This document shows, one piece after another, positions 1 to 6,448 of a DNA stretch of 8,168 bases. A model generated the notes under the pieces. That model saw nothing but the letters and a program-made list of their open reading frames with translations, made no database searches and was not told the DNA's origin. Made by a program: the position numbers and the translations under genes. The number at the start of each line of letters is the position of its first letter. Position 1 is the first letter of the stretch. This DNA is from Candidatus Kaiserbacteria bacterium (GTDB lineage: Bacteria; Patescibacteriota; Minisyncoccia; Phycocordibacterales; UBA2100), in contig JAFAPB010000029.1 in the NCBI GenBank assembly GCA_019247335.1, positions 1 through 8,168 of the forward strand, written 5' to 3'.

Positions 1-1103
1 TTGGGAAAAAATTGACGGATCCACTCCATGCCGCCGCGCCGCTTTTGATTCTCCTGCACTTCTTTGTACGTTAGGTGCGATGCGATGCCGTAAAGCGCTT
101 CGCGATGCTGGGATTCGGTGCGCAACTGAATTTCGAGCGCGCCGCCATCGCCCGTGTACCCCGTCGTATGGATCGACTGGTAGCCATTGGGCTTTGGGAA
201 GGCGATATAATCCTTGATCTTGCCTGGCACGGGCCGCCAGTGCGCATGAATGATGCCGAGCGCGGTATAGCAATCGGCAACGGTTGGAAAGACGACGCGC
301 AGCGCGAGAATATCGTAAATTTTCGTTATGTCCCAGTCCTTGCGCTCAAGTTTTTTGTACAAAGAATAATTACCTTTGATACGCGCTTCGGTCGAGAAAA
401 CACGAAGTCCGGCCTGTGCCAGTTCGCGCTTCAGGTCGTGCTCGACTTTTTCGAGGCGACGTTCGTTCTCATTGCGGCGCTCTTTGAGAAGCTCACGCGT
501 TTTTTCGTATTCCTTGGGCATGGCCCATGGAAATGCGGCGTCTTCCAATTCCTGCTTCGCTACTGACATACCGAGCCTATCCGCGATAGGCGCATAGATC
601 TCGAGCGTTTCCTCCGCGATGCGGGTGCGTTTCTCGATGCGCGGCACGTATTCGAGTGTGCGCGCGTTGTGGAGGCGGTCCATGAGTTTGATAATGAGGA
701 CCCGAATGTCTTTCGCCGTTGCTGCAAAAAGCTTGCGGAGCGACTCGGTATGCCGCTCCAGCCCGCGATAACGCAGCGTACCGAGCTTGGTGACGCCTTG
801 TACGAGCTGCAGCACCTCGGCACCGAACTGCTCTTCAATCGTAGATGGCTTTACGCCCGCGTCTTCGATCGTATCATGCAAAAGCCCCGCGGCGACGGTT
901 TGCGCATCCATGCCGACCTGCGCGAGAAGATATCCGACCTCCGCTGGGTGCACGAAGTAGTTGTCGCCGGAGTAACGTTTTTGATCTTTGTGTGCCTCTT
1001 TTGAAAACTCGTACGCTTTTGAGACGAGCGCGACATCCTCGGCGTTCTTTGAAGCCAATTCGGTCAGAATATCGTCGAGCGGTCTCGTAGTAGCGCCGGT
1101 CAT
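1..1103 (-). CDS. rel: Bifunctional (p)ppGpp synthetase/hydrolase, Rel/SpoT family, 3' end cut by window
   Basis: Makes and degrades the alarmone (p)ppGpp (ATP plus GDP/GTP to (p)ppGpp plus AMP; hydrolysis releases pyrophosphate) in the cytoplasm, driving the stringent response. 367 codons are visible and no stop is reached. The N-terminal HD hydrolase domain (about residues 25-180) shows R43, H52 (FVHP), the HD pair 76-77 followed by IEDAG, and D142/N146 in MDRLHN. The synthetase domain (about 235-345) shows RIKGNYSLYKK (241-251), D264 in DILALR, KIKDYIAFPKPNGYQS (295-310, Y308), and E324 in LEIQLRT. The basic KxKD segment fits bifunctional enzymes rather than RelA-only synthetases, which carry an acidic motif there. 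Both active sites therefore look intact. The TGS/ACT regulatory region would lie outside the window. The start is the ATG at 1103-1101, which begins MTGATTRPLDDILTEL. It has no clear ribosome site but a promoter-like sequence close upstream. The gene lies 56 nt downstream of topA on the same strand. A late detail differs from most homologues: YGIASHLTYKE, where AAHW is usual. Confidence 0.95.
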   Translation of the reverse strand, partial: MTGATTRPLDDILTELASKNAEDVALVSKAYEFSKEAHKDQKRYSGDNYFVHPAEVGYLLAQVGMDAQTVAAGLLHDTIEDAGVKPSTIEEQFGAEVLQLVQGVTKLGTLRYRGLERHTESLRKLFAATAKDIRVLIIKLMDRLHNARTLEYVPRIEKRTRIAEETLEIYAPIADRLGMSVAKQELEDAAFPWAMPKEYEKTRELLKERRNENERRLEKVEHDLKRELAQAGLRVFSTEARIKGNYSLYKKLERKDWDITKIYDILALRVVFPTVADCYTALGIIHAHWRPVPGKIKDYIAFPKPNGYQSIHTTGYTGDGGALEIQLRTESQHREALYGIASHLTYKEVQENQKRRGGMEWIRQFFP

Positions 1104-1110
1104 TAAAAAG

Positions 1111-1138
1111 ATACTACTCTCATGGGAGTACTGGTCAA
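1111..1138 (-). promoter_or_regulatory. Candidate promoter for rel, leaderless geometry
   Basis: On the minus strand TTGACC (1138-1133, 5 of 6 to the -35 consensus) is followed by a 16-nt spacer and TAGTAT (1116-1111, 4 of 6 to the -10). The hexamer ends 7 nt before the rel ATG, so transcription should start at or within a base of the start codon. The site fits wholly in the short topA-rel gap, which supports independent transcription of rel. This is inferred from consensus matching only. Confidence 0.55.
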
Positions 1139-1159
1139 CCGATGAGGCCTGCGTTGCAA

Positions 1160-3322
1160 CTACTTGCTGAGCTTGTGCGGATTGTGCATCGGGCACGTTT
1201 TGTTGCTGCAGCGCTCGGGGATGGTCTTTGTCCCTTCCATCATAAGTGAGCCGCATTGCGGGCAGAGCTTGCCGGTCGGGCGCGCCTTGATCGCATTTTT
1301 GCACTTCGGGTAATTTGAGCATGCGTAGAAGACGCCGAAGCGACCGCGACGCTCGACCATCTCTCCGGTGCCGCAGACCGGGCAGGTGACGCCGGTCTTG
1401 CCTTTGGCCTCTTCGGCGGGATCCTTTTTCACGAATTTGCACTTCGGATAATTTGAACAGGCGATGAAACGGCCGTATTTACCTTCGCGCTCGATCAGTT
1501 TGCCGCCGCACTCGGGACAGGGTTCGTTCAATTCCTTGGGCGGTGCGATCTCGGAGCCGTCTTCTTTCCGCGCCCCGAGGCAATCCGGGAAGCGCTTGCA
1601 GCTCATAAAACGGCCGTTCTTCGAGAGCTTGTATTCCATAGGGCCGCCGCAGATCGGGCAGGGGAATTCCGCAGGCGCGTCGCCCATCGAGGTGATCTTC
1701 GGGATCTTGGCCTTCGATTTCACCGCCTTGTTGAAAGCTGTGTAGAAATCCTTGAGGGTCTTCTCATACTGTCGCTTGCCCTCGGAAATTTCATCGAGCT
1801 CGTTCTCCATCTCTGCCGTAAACGTGTCTGAAATGTAATCGCCGAAATTCTCTTCAATGAAGCTCGAGACCACGTCACCCGTCGCGGTCGGGATGAGCGT
1901 GCGGCCCTGTTTCTCGACATAGCCGCGATCCTCGAGCGTTTTGATGATCGACGCATAGGTCGACGGTCGGCCGATGCCGCGCTTTTCGAGTTCTTTCACG
2001 AGCCCGGCTTCGCTATAGCGCGCGGGCGGCTGCGTCTCTTTTCCTTCCGTATGCGCTTCAACGAGCGTGAGTGACTCTCCCTCACTTACTTTCGGGAGCT
2101 CGACATCTTCGCCGCGTGCGCCTGGATCGGCAGCGAGCCAGCCGTCGAAAACGACGCGCGAGCCGTTGGCGGCGAAATCGGGGATCGACGCGCCCGAGAC
2201 ATTGGCGATGATCTTCGTGCGCAGCATCTTAGCGTCGGCCATTTGGCTCGCGATCGCGCGCGCGCGGATGAGCGTGTACAGCTTTTTCTGCTCCTCATTC
2301 CCGTCGAGCGAACGCTTCTTCGGATCGGTCGGACGAACTGCTTCGTGCGCTTCCTGCGCGCTTTTGGATTTCGTTTTGTAGACGCGCGGCGCGACGTAAT
2401 TTTCTCCGAATTCAGATCGGGCGACGCCGATGAGCGCGGCCTGCGCTTCTTTTGCGAGATTCGGCGAGTCGGTGCGCATATAGGTGATATATCCGGCCTC
2501 GTAGAGTTTTTGTGCGATCCTCATCGTGCGCGAAGGAGAAAAGCCGAGACGCGTCGATGCAGCTTGCTGCAATGTCGAGGTAGTGAATGGTGCCCGGGGT
2601 GAGCGCGACTGTTCGGACTCTTCCACGGCCTTTACCTGCCACTCCCTTGATTGCGCGGCTTTATGGATACGCTCGGCTTCCTTCTCGTCGCGGGGCTCTT
2701 CGCTGCAGACAACGGTAAACTGCTCGCCTTTTTTTGTTTTTACGTCGGCGGAGATCACCCAGAATTTTTCAGGGATGAAGGCACGAATCTCGCGCTCGCG
2801 TTCCATTAATATGCGGAGTGCCGGCGATTGTACACGGCCCGCGGAGAGGCCATAGCGTACTTTCTTCCAAATAAGACCCGAGAGATCGTAACCGAAGAGC
2901 CGATCCAAGACGCGCCGCGCCTCCTGCGCGCGGACGAGTTCCTCGTCGATGCCGCGCGGGTTGGCGAGCGCTTCCTGCACCGCGCTCTGTGTGATCTCGT
3001 GAAAAACGATACGCTTGGGTTTTTTGAGGCCGATCGTCTCGGAGAGATGCCAGGCGATCGCTTCGCCTTCGCGGTCGGGGTCGGTCGCGAGGATGACCTC
3101 ATCGGCTTTCTCGGCCGCGCTGTGCAACTCATCGATGACCTTCTTCTTTTCCGCGACCACTTGGTAGCGCGGCACGAAACCGCCGTCCACATCGACGGCG
3201 TCTTTATTGCTCTTCGGCAGATCGCGTATATGGCCCACGGAGGCGCGGACGACGAAACCGTCGCCGAGATATTTCTCGATCGTCTTCGCTTTTGCGGGCG
3301 ATTCTACTATGACAAGCTTCAT
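1160..3322 (-). CDS. topA: DNA topoisomerase I (type IA)
   Basis: Relaxes negative supercoils by cutting and passing one DNA strand through a covalent 5'-phosphotyrosine. The 720-residue protein has the full family layout. The TOPRIM domain opens with VIVESPAKAKTIEKYLG (E7) and carries the acidic DPDREGEA segment (D81, D83, E85). The catalytic tyrosine is Y281 in YITYMRTDSPNL, with R283 beside it. The SAGRVQSPALR and GRPSTYASII motifs follow. The C-terminal part holds four Cys4 zinc-finger modules, at C555/C558/C575/C581, C602/C605/C622/C628, C647/C650/C668/C674 and C687/C690/C705/C710. The last is more compact and lacks the CSNYPKC pattern of the two before it. Length is within the usual bacterial range, somewhat below the E. 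coli enzyme. It ends TAG (minus strand) and starts with ATG at 3322, MKLVIVESPAKA, as expected for the family. It lies 85 nt downstream of dprA; dprA-topA adjacency is common in bacteria. Confidence 0.98.
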   Translation of the reverse strand: MKLVIVESPAKAKTIEKYLGDGFVVRASVGHIRDLPKSNKDAVDVDGGFVPRYQVVAEKKKVIDELHSAAEKADEVILATDPDREGEAIAWHLSETIGLKKPKRIVFHEITQSAVQEALANPRGIDEELVRAQEARRVLDRLFGYDLSGLIWKKVRYGLSAGRVQSPALRILMEREREIRAFIPEKFWVISADVKTKKGEQFTVVCSEEPRDEKEAERIHKAAQSREWQVKAVEESEQSRSPRAPFTTSTLQQAASTRLGFSPSRTMRIAQKLYEAGYITYMRTDSPNLAKEAQAALIGVARSEFGENYVAPRVYKTKSKSAQEAHEAVRPTDPKKRSLDGNEEQKKLYTLIRARAIASQMADAKMLRTKIIANVSGASIPDFAANGSRVVFDGWLAADPGARGEDVELPKVSEGESLTLVEAHTEGKETQPPARYSEAGLVKELEKRGIGRPSTYASIIKTLEDRGYVEKQGRTLIPTATGDVVSSFIEENFGDYISDTFTAEMENELDEISEGKRQYEKTLKDFYTAFNKAVKSKAKIPKITSMGDAPAEFPCPICGGPMEYKLSKNGRFMSCKRFPDCLGARKEDGSEIAPPKELNEPCPECGGKLIEREGKYGRFIACSNYPKCKFVKKDPAEEAKGKTGVTCPVCGTGEMVERRGRFGVFYACSNYPKCKNAIKARPTGKLCPQCGSLMMEGTKTIPERCSNKTCPMHNPHKLSK

Positions 3323-3333
3323 ACGAATTCACA

Positions 3334-3363
3334 TACCTACATCATCACACTACCACATGTCAA
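3334..3363 (-). promoter_or_regulatory. Candidate topA promoter
   Basis: A perfect -35 consensus, TTGACA, lies on the minus strand at 3363-3358. At 18 nt spacing the matching hexamer is TAGGTA (3339-3334), a poor -10. TATGTG (3335-3330) sits 7 nt before the ATG but at an overlong 22-nt spacing. No good Shine-Dalgarno precedes topA, so a very short leader is likely if this promoter is used. topA might instead, or also, be read through from dprA. Confidence 0.35.
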
Positions 3364-3365
3364 AT

Positions 3366-3393
3366 TTCCGCATCGCGAAATGCGGGCGCGGAA
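3366..3393 (-). repeat. Overlapping inverted repeats between dprA and topA
   Basis: CCGCAT (3368-3373) pairs with ATGCGG (3380-3385) across a 6-nt loop. A second pairing, TTCCGC (3366-3371) with GCGGAA (3388-3393), uses part of the same 3366-3373 arm, so the two hairpins exclude each other. No T-run of terminator quality follows on the minus strand, only AAATTT. The repeat stops just before the TTGACA at 3363-3358. It could be a weak dprA 3'-end hairpin, an operator for topA, or chance. Confidence 0.4.
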
Positions 3394-3407
3394 TACGAAA
3401 ATATCGC

Positions 3408-4268
3408 TCAACGGATGCGCACAACGCCCAGTTCTTCGATGATGAGTCCTTTGATCTCCATCGTGGAGAGCAGCACGTTGGCATCGGTGATCGGCATGGC
3501 GAGCGCATCAAGCAAAGCGTCGCGCGAAAGCGGCGAGGCGATGATGCCGAAGACACGTTTTTCCTCTTCGGAAAGATCATCGCGAAGCGATGAGAGGCCC
3601 GCGCTTTCCCGAGGTGTAATACCAAGCGCGGCGAGAATATCCTCCGGCGAAGTGACCGCTGTTGCGCCGAGCCGGAGAAATTGGTGCACGCCCTTGGATT
3701 CTTCGGAAAAGATCGATCCCGGCACGACCAACAACTCGCGATTGTATTCGACCGTGAGCTTCGCGGTAATAAGCGACCCCGACTTTTCCTTGGCTTCGAT
3801 CATAAGGGTCGCGCGCGAGAGGCCCGCCATGATCCGGTTGCGTTGCGGGAAGGTCCAATCGGCGGCCTTTTGATCTGGCTTGAATTCCGATACGAGCGCA
3901 CCCGTCTCGAGTATTTCCCGCGCGAGATTCACGTTGGCGCGCGGGTACAGAGTATTCCAATCAAGCCCCGAGCCGGGAACGCCGACGCTCGGAAGCCCTG
4001 CGTCGATCGCAGCGCGGTGCGCTTCGGCATCGATGCCATAGGCGAGACCCGAAACGATAGCGACCGGATAGCCGCGAAGGCCCTCTATTAAATAGCGGCA
4101 GGCGCGGCGGCCGTAATCCGAACATGCGCGCGAGCCGACGACAGCAAGCCATTTGCGATCTTCGCCGGGGAGCGTTCCACGCACATGCAATTGCTTTGGA
4201 CGATCAGGAATTTGCTGGAGGAGCGATGGAAATTGATGAGGAAGCAGCGTTTGAAGCTCATCATTCAT
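3408..4268 (-). CDS. dprA: DNA-processing protein DprA/Smf
   Basis: DprA binds single-stranded DNA entering the cytoplasm during natural transformation and loads RecA on it. The 286-residue protein contains the Rossmann-like core: GSRACSDYG (45-53), SGLAYGIDAEAH (73-84), GSGLDWNTLYP (99-109), FPQRNRIMAGLS (140-151), E158, KSGSLITA (162-169) and VVPGSIF (181-187). A short C-terminal winged-helix-like domain follows (about 232-286, LSEEEKRVFGII...). The N-terminus before the core is only about 40 residues, so the SAM-like domain of longer homologues is absent. The start is the ATG at 4268. A minus-strand AGGA (4281-4278) lies 9 nt upstream, and TAGGAT at the same place could alternatively act as a -10. 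It ends TGA. It heads the leftward block (dprA, topA, rel) and starts 16 bp from divergent serS. A role in uptake is assumed from the family; no other competence gene is in view. Confidence 0.95.
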   Translation of the reverse strand: MNDELQTLLPHQFPSLLQQIPDRPKQLHVRGTLPGEDRKWLAVVGSRACSDYGRRACRYLIEGLRGYPVAIVSGLAYGIDAEAHRAAIDAGLPSVGVPGSGLDWNTLYPRANVNLAREILETGALVSEFKPDQKAADWTFPQRNRIMAGLSRATLMIEAKEKSGSLITAKLTVEYNRELLVVPGSIFSEESKGVHQFLRLGATAVTSPEDILAALGITPRESAGLSSLRDDLSEEEKRVFGIIASPLSRDALLDALAMPITDANVLLSTMEIKGLIIEELGVVRIR

Positions 4269-4278
4269 GATGTATCAT
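4251..4278 (+). promoter_or_regulatory. Candidate leaderless promoter for serS
   Basis: TTGAAG (4251-4256) is separated by 16 nt from TATCAT (4273-4278, 5 of 6 to the -10, preceded by TG). Six bases then lead to the ATG at 4285, so the predicted transcription start is the A of that ATG. No Shine-Dalgarno lies before 4285. The -35 element is inside the first codons of dprA on the other strand. Confidence 0.6.
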
Positions 4279-4281
4279 CCT
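4278..4281 (-). promoter_or_regulatory. Possible ribosome binding site for dprA
   Basis: AGGA on the minus strand lies 9 nt before the dprA ATG. It is the only Shine-Dalgarno-like string near that start. The same bases form part of TAGGAT, which resembles a -10 hexamer, so the role is ambiguous. Confidence 0.4.
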
Positions 4282-4284
4282 AGC

Positions 4285-5556
4285 ATGTTGGATATCAAAT
4301 TTATCCGCGAGAATCGCGATATCGTTGCCGCCGGTGCAAAAAAGAAGCACATCGATATCGATCTCGACGCGCTCATCAAGCTCGATGATAAACGGCGGGA
4401 TCTCCAGGTCTCGATCGACGAAAAGCGCGCGGAGCAGAACACGGTTTCCGATGCCATCACAAAAGCCACTCCGGAAGAGCGAGCCCAGATGATCTCGCGC
4501 ATGCAGTCGCTCAAAGAGACATTGAAACTCGAAGAGGAAAGCATGCAGGAAGTATTAAAGGAGTGGCGCGCCCTCATGCTCATGGTGCCGAATGTGCCGG
4601 ATATCTCCGTACCGGAAGGCGAGTCGGACGCCGACAATAAAGAAGTGCGCGTACGCGGTGAGATCCCGGAATTCTCATTCGAACCGAAGAGCCACGTCGA
4701 GCTTATGCTTATGCACGACATGGCGGATTTCGAGCGCGGCGCGAAGGTCGCCGGATTCCGCGGTTACTTTTTGAAAAACGACGGCGCGCGGCTCGAGTGG
4801 GCGCTCCGCCGATTCGTCGAGGAACGTTTTGTGAATCGCGACGGATTTACGCCGATGGTCGTGCCGTCGCTTTTGCGACGGGAGCCGTTCGTCGGTACGG
4901 GATACTTGCCGCAGAGCGAGGAGGATCTCTATAAAACGCAGGACAGCGATTACCTCGCGGGTACCGCAGAGGTCGCGACGATGGGATATTACATGGACGA
5001 GATACTCGAAAAGTCGCAGTTGCCGATCAAGTTTTTTGCATACTCGCCATGCTTTCGCCGCGAGGCGGGGAGCCATGGCAAAGACACCAAAGGCATCTTC
5101 CGCATACACGAGTTCGTTAAATACGAACAGGTGATCCTCTGCGAGGCGAGCCACGAGGAATCAGTACGCCAGCACGAAGAGATCACCGACAATTCAGAAA
5201 AACTTTTGCAGGAACTACAGCTTCCGTACCATGTTGTTATCAACTGCGGCGGTGACCTGGGGCTCGGGCAGGTAAAGAAATACGATATCGAAGCATGGAT
5301 GCCGAGTGAGAAACGCTACCGCGAAACGCATTCGTCTTCGTACTTCCACGATTTCCAGACACGACGACTGAATATCCGCTATCGCGACGAGGACGGTAAG
5401 ATCCGCTATGTCCATTCCTTGAACAACACCGCGCTCGCTATGCCGCGCATACTCTGTCAGATAGTTGAGAACTATCAGCAGGAGGACGGTTCAATAACGA
5501 TCCCTGACGTCTTGCAGGGCTACATGGGCAAAGATGTCATCAGGAAACATAGTTGA
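4285..5556 (+). CDS. serS: Seryl-tRNA synthetase
   Basis: Charges tRNA-Ser with serine (ATP-dependent, class II, homodimer, cytoplasm). With the start at 4285 the protein is 423 residues, typical for bacterial SerRS, and opens MLDIKFIRENRDIV like its homologues. A longer reading from 4267 would add MMYHPS, which the family lacks and which would overlap dprA. Residues about 25-100 form the tRNA-binding coiled-coil arm, rich in Lys, Glu and Arg. The catalytic domain shows LPQSEEDLYKTQDSDYLAGTAEV, the motif 2 segment CFRREAGSHGKDTKGIFRIHEF, and motif 3 NNTALAMPRILCQIVENYQQEDGSITIPDVL. The motif 3 arginine is kept. The surrounding NTALAMPR differs from the common bacterial GSGLAVGR but stays within known SerRS variety. 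The last 23 nt overlap the ftsQ-like gene in another frame. The first gene of the rightward block. Confidence 0.97.
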   Translation: MLDIKFIRENRDIVAAGAKKKHIDIDLDALIKLDDKRRDLQVSIDEKRAEQNTVSDAITKATPEERAQMISRMQSLKETLKLEEESMQEVLKEWRALMLMVPNVPDISVPEGESDADNKEVRVRGEIPEFSFEPKSHVELMLMHDMADFERGAKVAGFRGYFLKNDGARLEWALRRFVEERFVNRDGFTPMVVPSLLRREPFVGTGYLPQSEEDLYKTQDSDYLAGTAEVATMGYYMDEILEKSQLPIKFFAYSPCFRREAGSHGKDTKGIFRIHEFVKYEQVILCEASHEESVRQHEEITDNSEKLLQELQLPYHVVINCGGDLGLGQVKKYDIEAWMPSEKRYRETHSSSYFHDFQTRRLNIRYRDEDGKIRYVHSLNNTALAMPRILCQIVENYQQEDGSITIPDVLQGYMGKDVIRKHS

Positions 5557-6430
5557 TCTCCGCCGCGGACGGCGCGAGCCGCCGCGACGTCAGCCGGCGC
5601 CACCGCCGCGCGATCCGGTGCGGCGCGTCTCGCTGCGCTCGCGCCGGAGACGTGTGCGCCTTCTCATCCTGCTCGTCGTTCTCATCGTCCTCGCAGCGCT
5701 CGCTTACGGGGTGCACTACGTTTCGTATCTACCGCGCTTCGCGCTCGATATCGCGCAGGTAGACGGCGCACATCAAATGAACGCGCAGACAGTGCGCGAC
5801 TATGCGCAATCATTCATCGACTCGCAGCCGAAGAGCTTTATCTCGCGCAGCAATATGCTCATGTATCCGAAAGCGGCGCTCGAAAAATCGATACTCGATA
5901 ATTTTCCGCCGATAAAGAACGTGACCATATCGCGGCGTTCGCTCTTGGGTACGGAAGCGGCGATACATATAGATGAGCGCGCGCCCTTTGCACTGTGGTG
6001 CGGGACCATCTGTTATGTCATGGACGACAGCGGCTTCGTCTTTCTCGATGCATCGAGCAGTATCGCGGCGCCGTCTTCGCCGTACACCTTCAGCGGCGGC
6101 ATCGACGGCGAGTCGATCGGGAAGACCTTCGCGCCGGGACATTTGCCCGGCATCCTTGCGCTTATAAAACTGCTCGGTAATAACGGGCATGTCGCGACCG
6201 GCGCGAAGATCGACAACGACCAAGACTTCTTCGTCTATTTGCGGGAAGGCTACTATTTAAAGGCTTCCTTCGGCGAAGATGCCGATCAGCTCTCGCGCAA
6301 TCTGCTGCTCATCCTTTCTTCTGATGCGCTCCGCAGTGCGCAGAACATCGAATATATCGATCTGCGCTTCGGCGATCGCGTGTACTACAAGCTGCAGGGC
6401 GAGGATCAGACGGCTGCGCCGCAGGAATAG
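5534..6430 (+). CDS. ftsQ: FtsQ/DivIB-like cell division protein
   Basis: Probable bitopic divisome protein that links early and late division proteins at the septum. The 298-residue product has an Arg/Pro-rich cytoplasmic tail (1-40), one transmembrane helix (about 41-63, VRLLILLVVLIVLAALAYGV), and a long extracytoplasmic part. Right after the membrane comes a POTRA-like segment (about 70-146): LDIAQVDGAHQMNAQTVRDYA, then LEKSILDNFPPIKNVTISRR and TEAAIHIDERAPFALW. The FtsQ beta domain follows, with YVMDDSGFVF (161-170) and a C-terminal EYIDLRFGDRVYYKL (273-287), a typical FtsQ ending. Cys156 and Cys160 (CGTIC) face outside and could form a disulfide. The ATG at 5534 lies inside the serS 3' end, which suggests translational coupling. 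An alternative start further in would remove the charged tail. The assignment rests on architecture and short motifs, not on overall identity; no mraY, mur or ftsZ gene is nearby. Confidence 0.82.
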   Translation: MSSGNIVDLRRGRREPPRRQPAPPPRDPVRRVSLRSRRRRVRLLILLVVLIVLAALAYGVHYVSYLPRFALDIAQVDGAHQMNAQTVRDYAQSFIDSQPKSFISRSNMLMYPKAALEKSILDNFPPIKNVTISRRSLLGTEAAIHIDERAPFALWCGTICYVMDDSGFVFLDASSSIAAPSSPYTFSGGIDGESIGKTFAPGHLPGILALIKLLGNNGHVATGAKIDNDQDFFVYLREGYYLKASFGEDADQLSRNLLLILSSDALRSAQNIEYIDLRFGDRVYYKLQGEDQTAAPQE

Positions 6431-6433
6431 GCG

Positions 6434-6442
6434 TGGTATCTT
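6434..6442 (+). promoter_or_regulatory. Candidate extended -10, leaderless promoter for dus
   Basis: TGGTATCTT matches the extended -10 form TGnTATNNT. It ends 6 nt before the dus ATG at 6449, so transcription would begin on the start codon. No good -35 is seen about 17 nt upstream, as is usual for extended -10 promoters. The element fits in the 18-nt gap after the ftsQ stop. No close Shine-Dalgarno: the nearest AGGA is more than 20 nt from the ATG. Confidence 0.5.
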
Positions 6443-6448
6443 CGGCGC

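Noticed and set aside
75..1004. Open frames on the + strand over the first kilobase
   Set aside because: They mirror the rel coding sequence, which has intact hydrolase and synthetase motifs on the - strand.
2828..3442. 204-codon open frame on the + strand opposite topA
   Set aside because: It is antisense to the conserved TOPRIM region of topA and has no family-like motifs or ribosome site; GC-rich codons opposite a real gene leave stops rare.
4267..4284. serS start at 4267 adding six residues
   Set aside because: SerRS proteins start at MLDIKFIREN; the longer form overlaps the dprA start and has no ribosome site.
4351..4371. Repeated ATCGAT-like bases in early serS
   Set aside because: They encode the alternating Ile-Asp run IDIDLD in the SerRS arm and need no other explanation.
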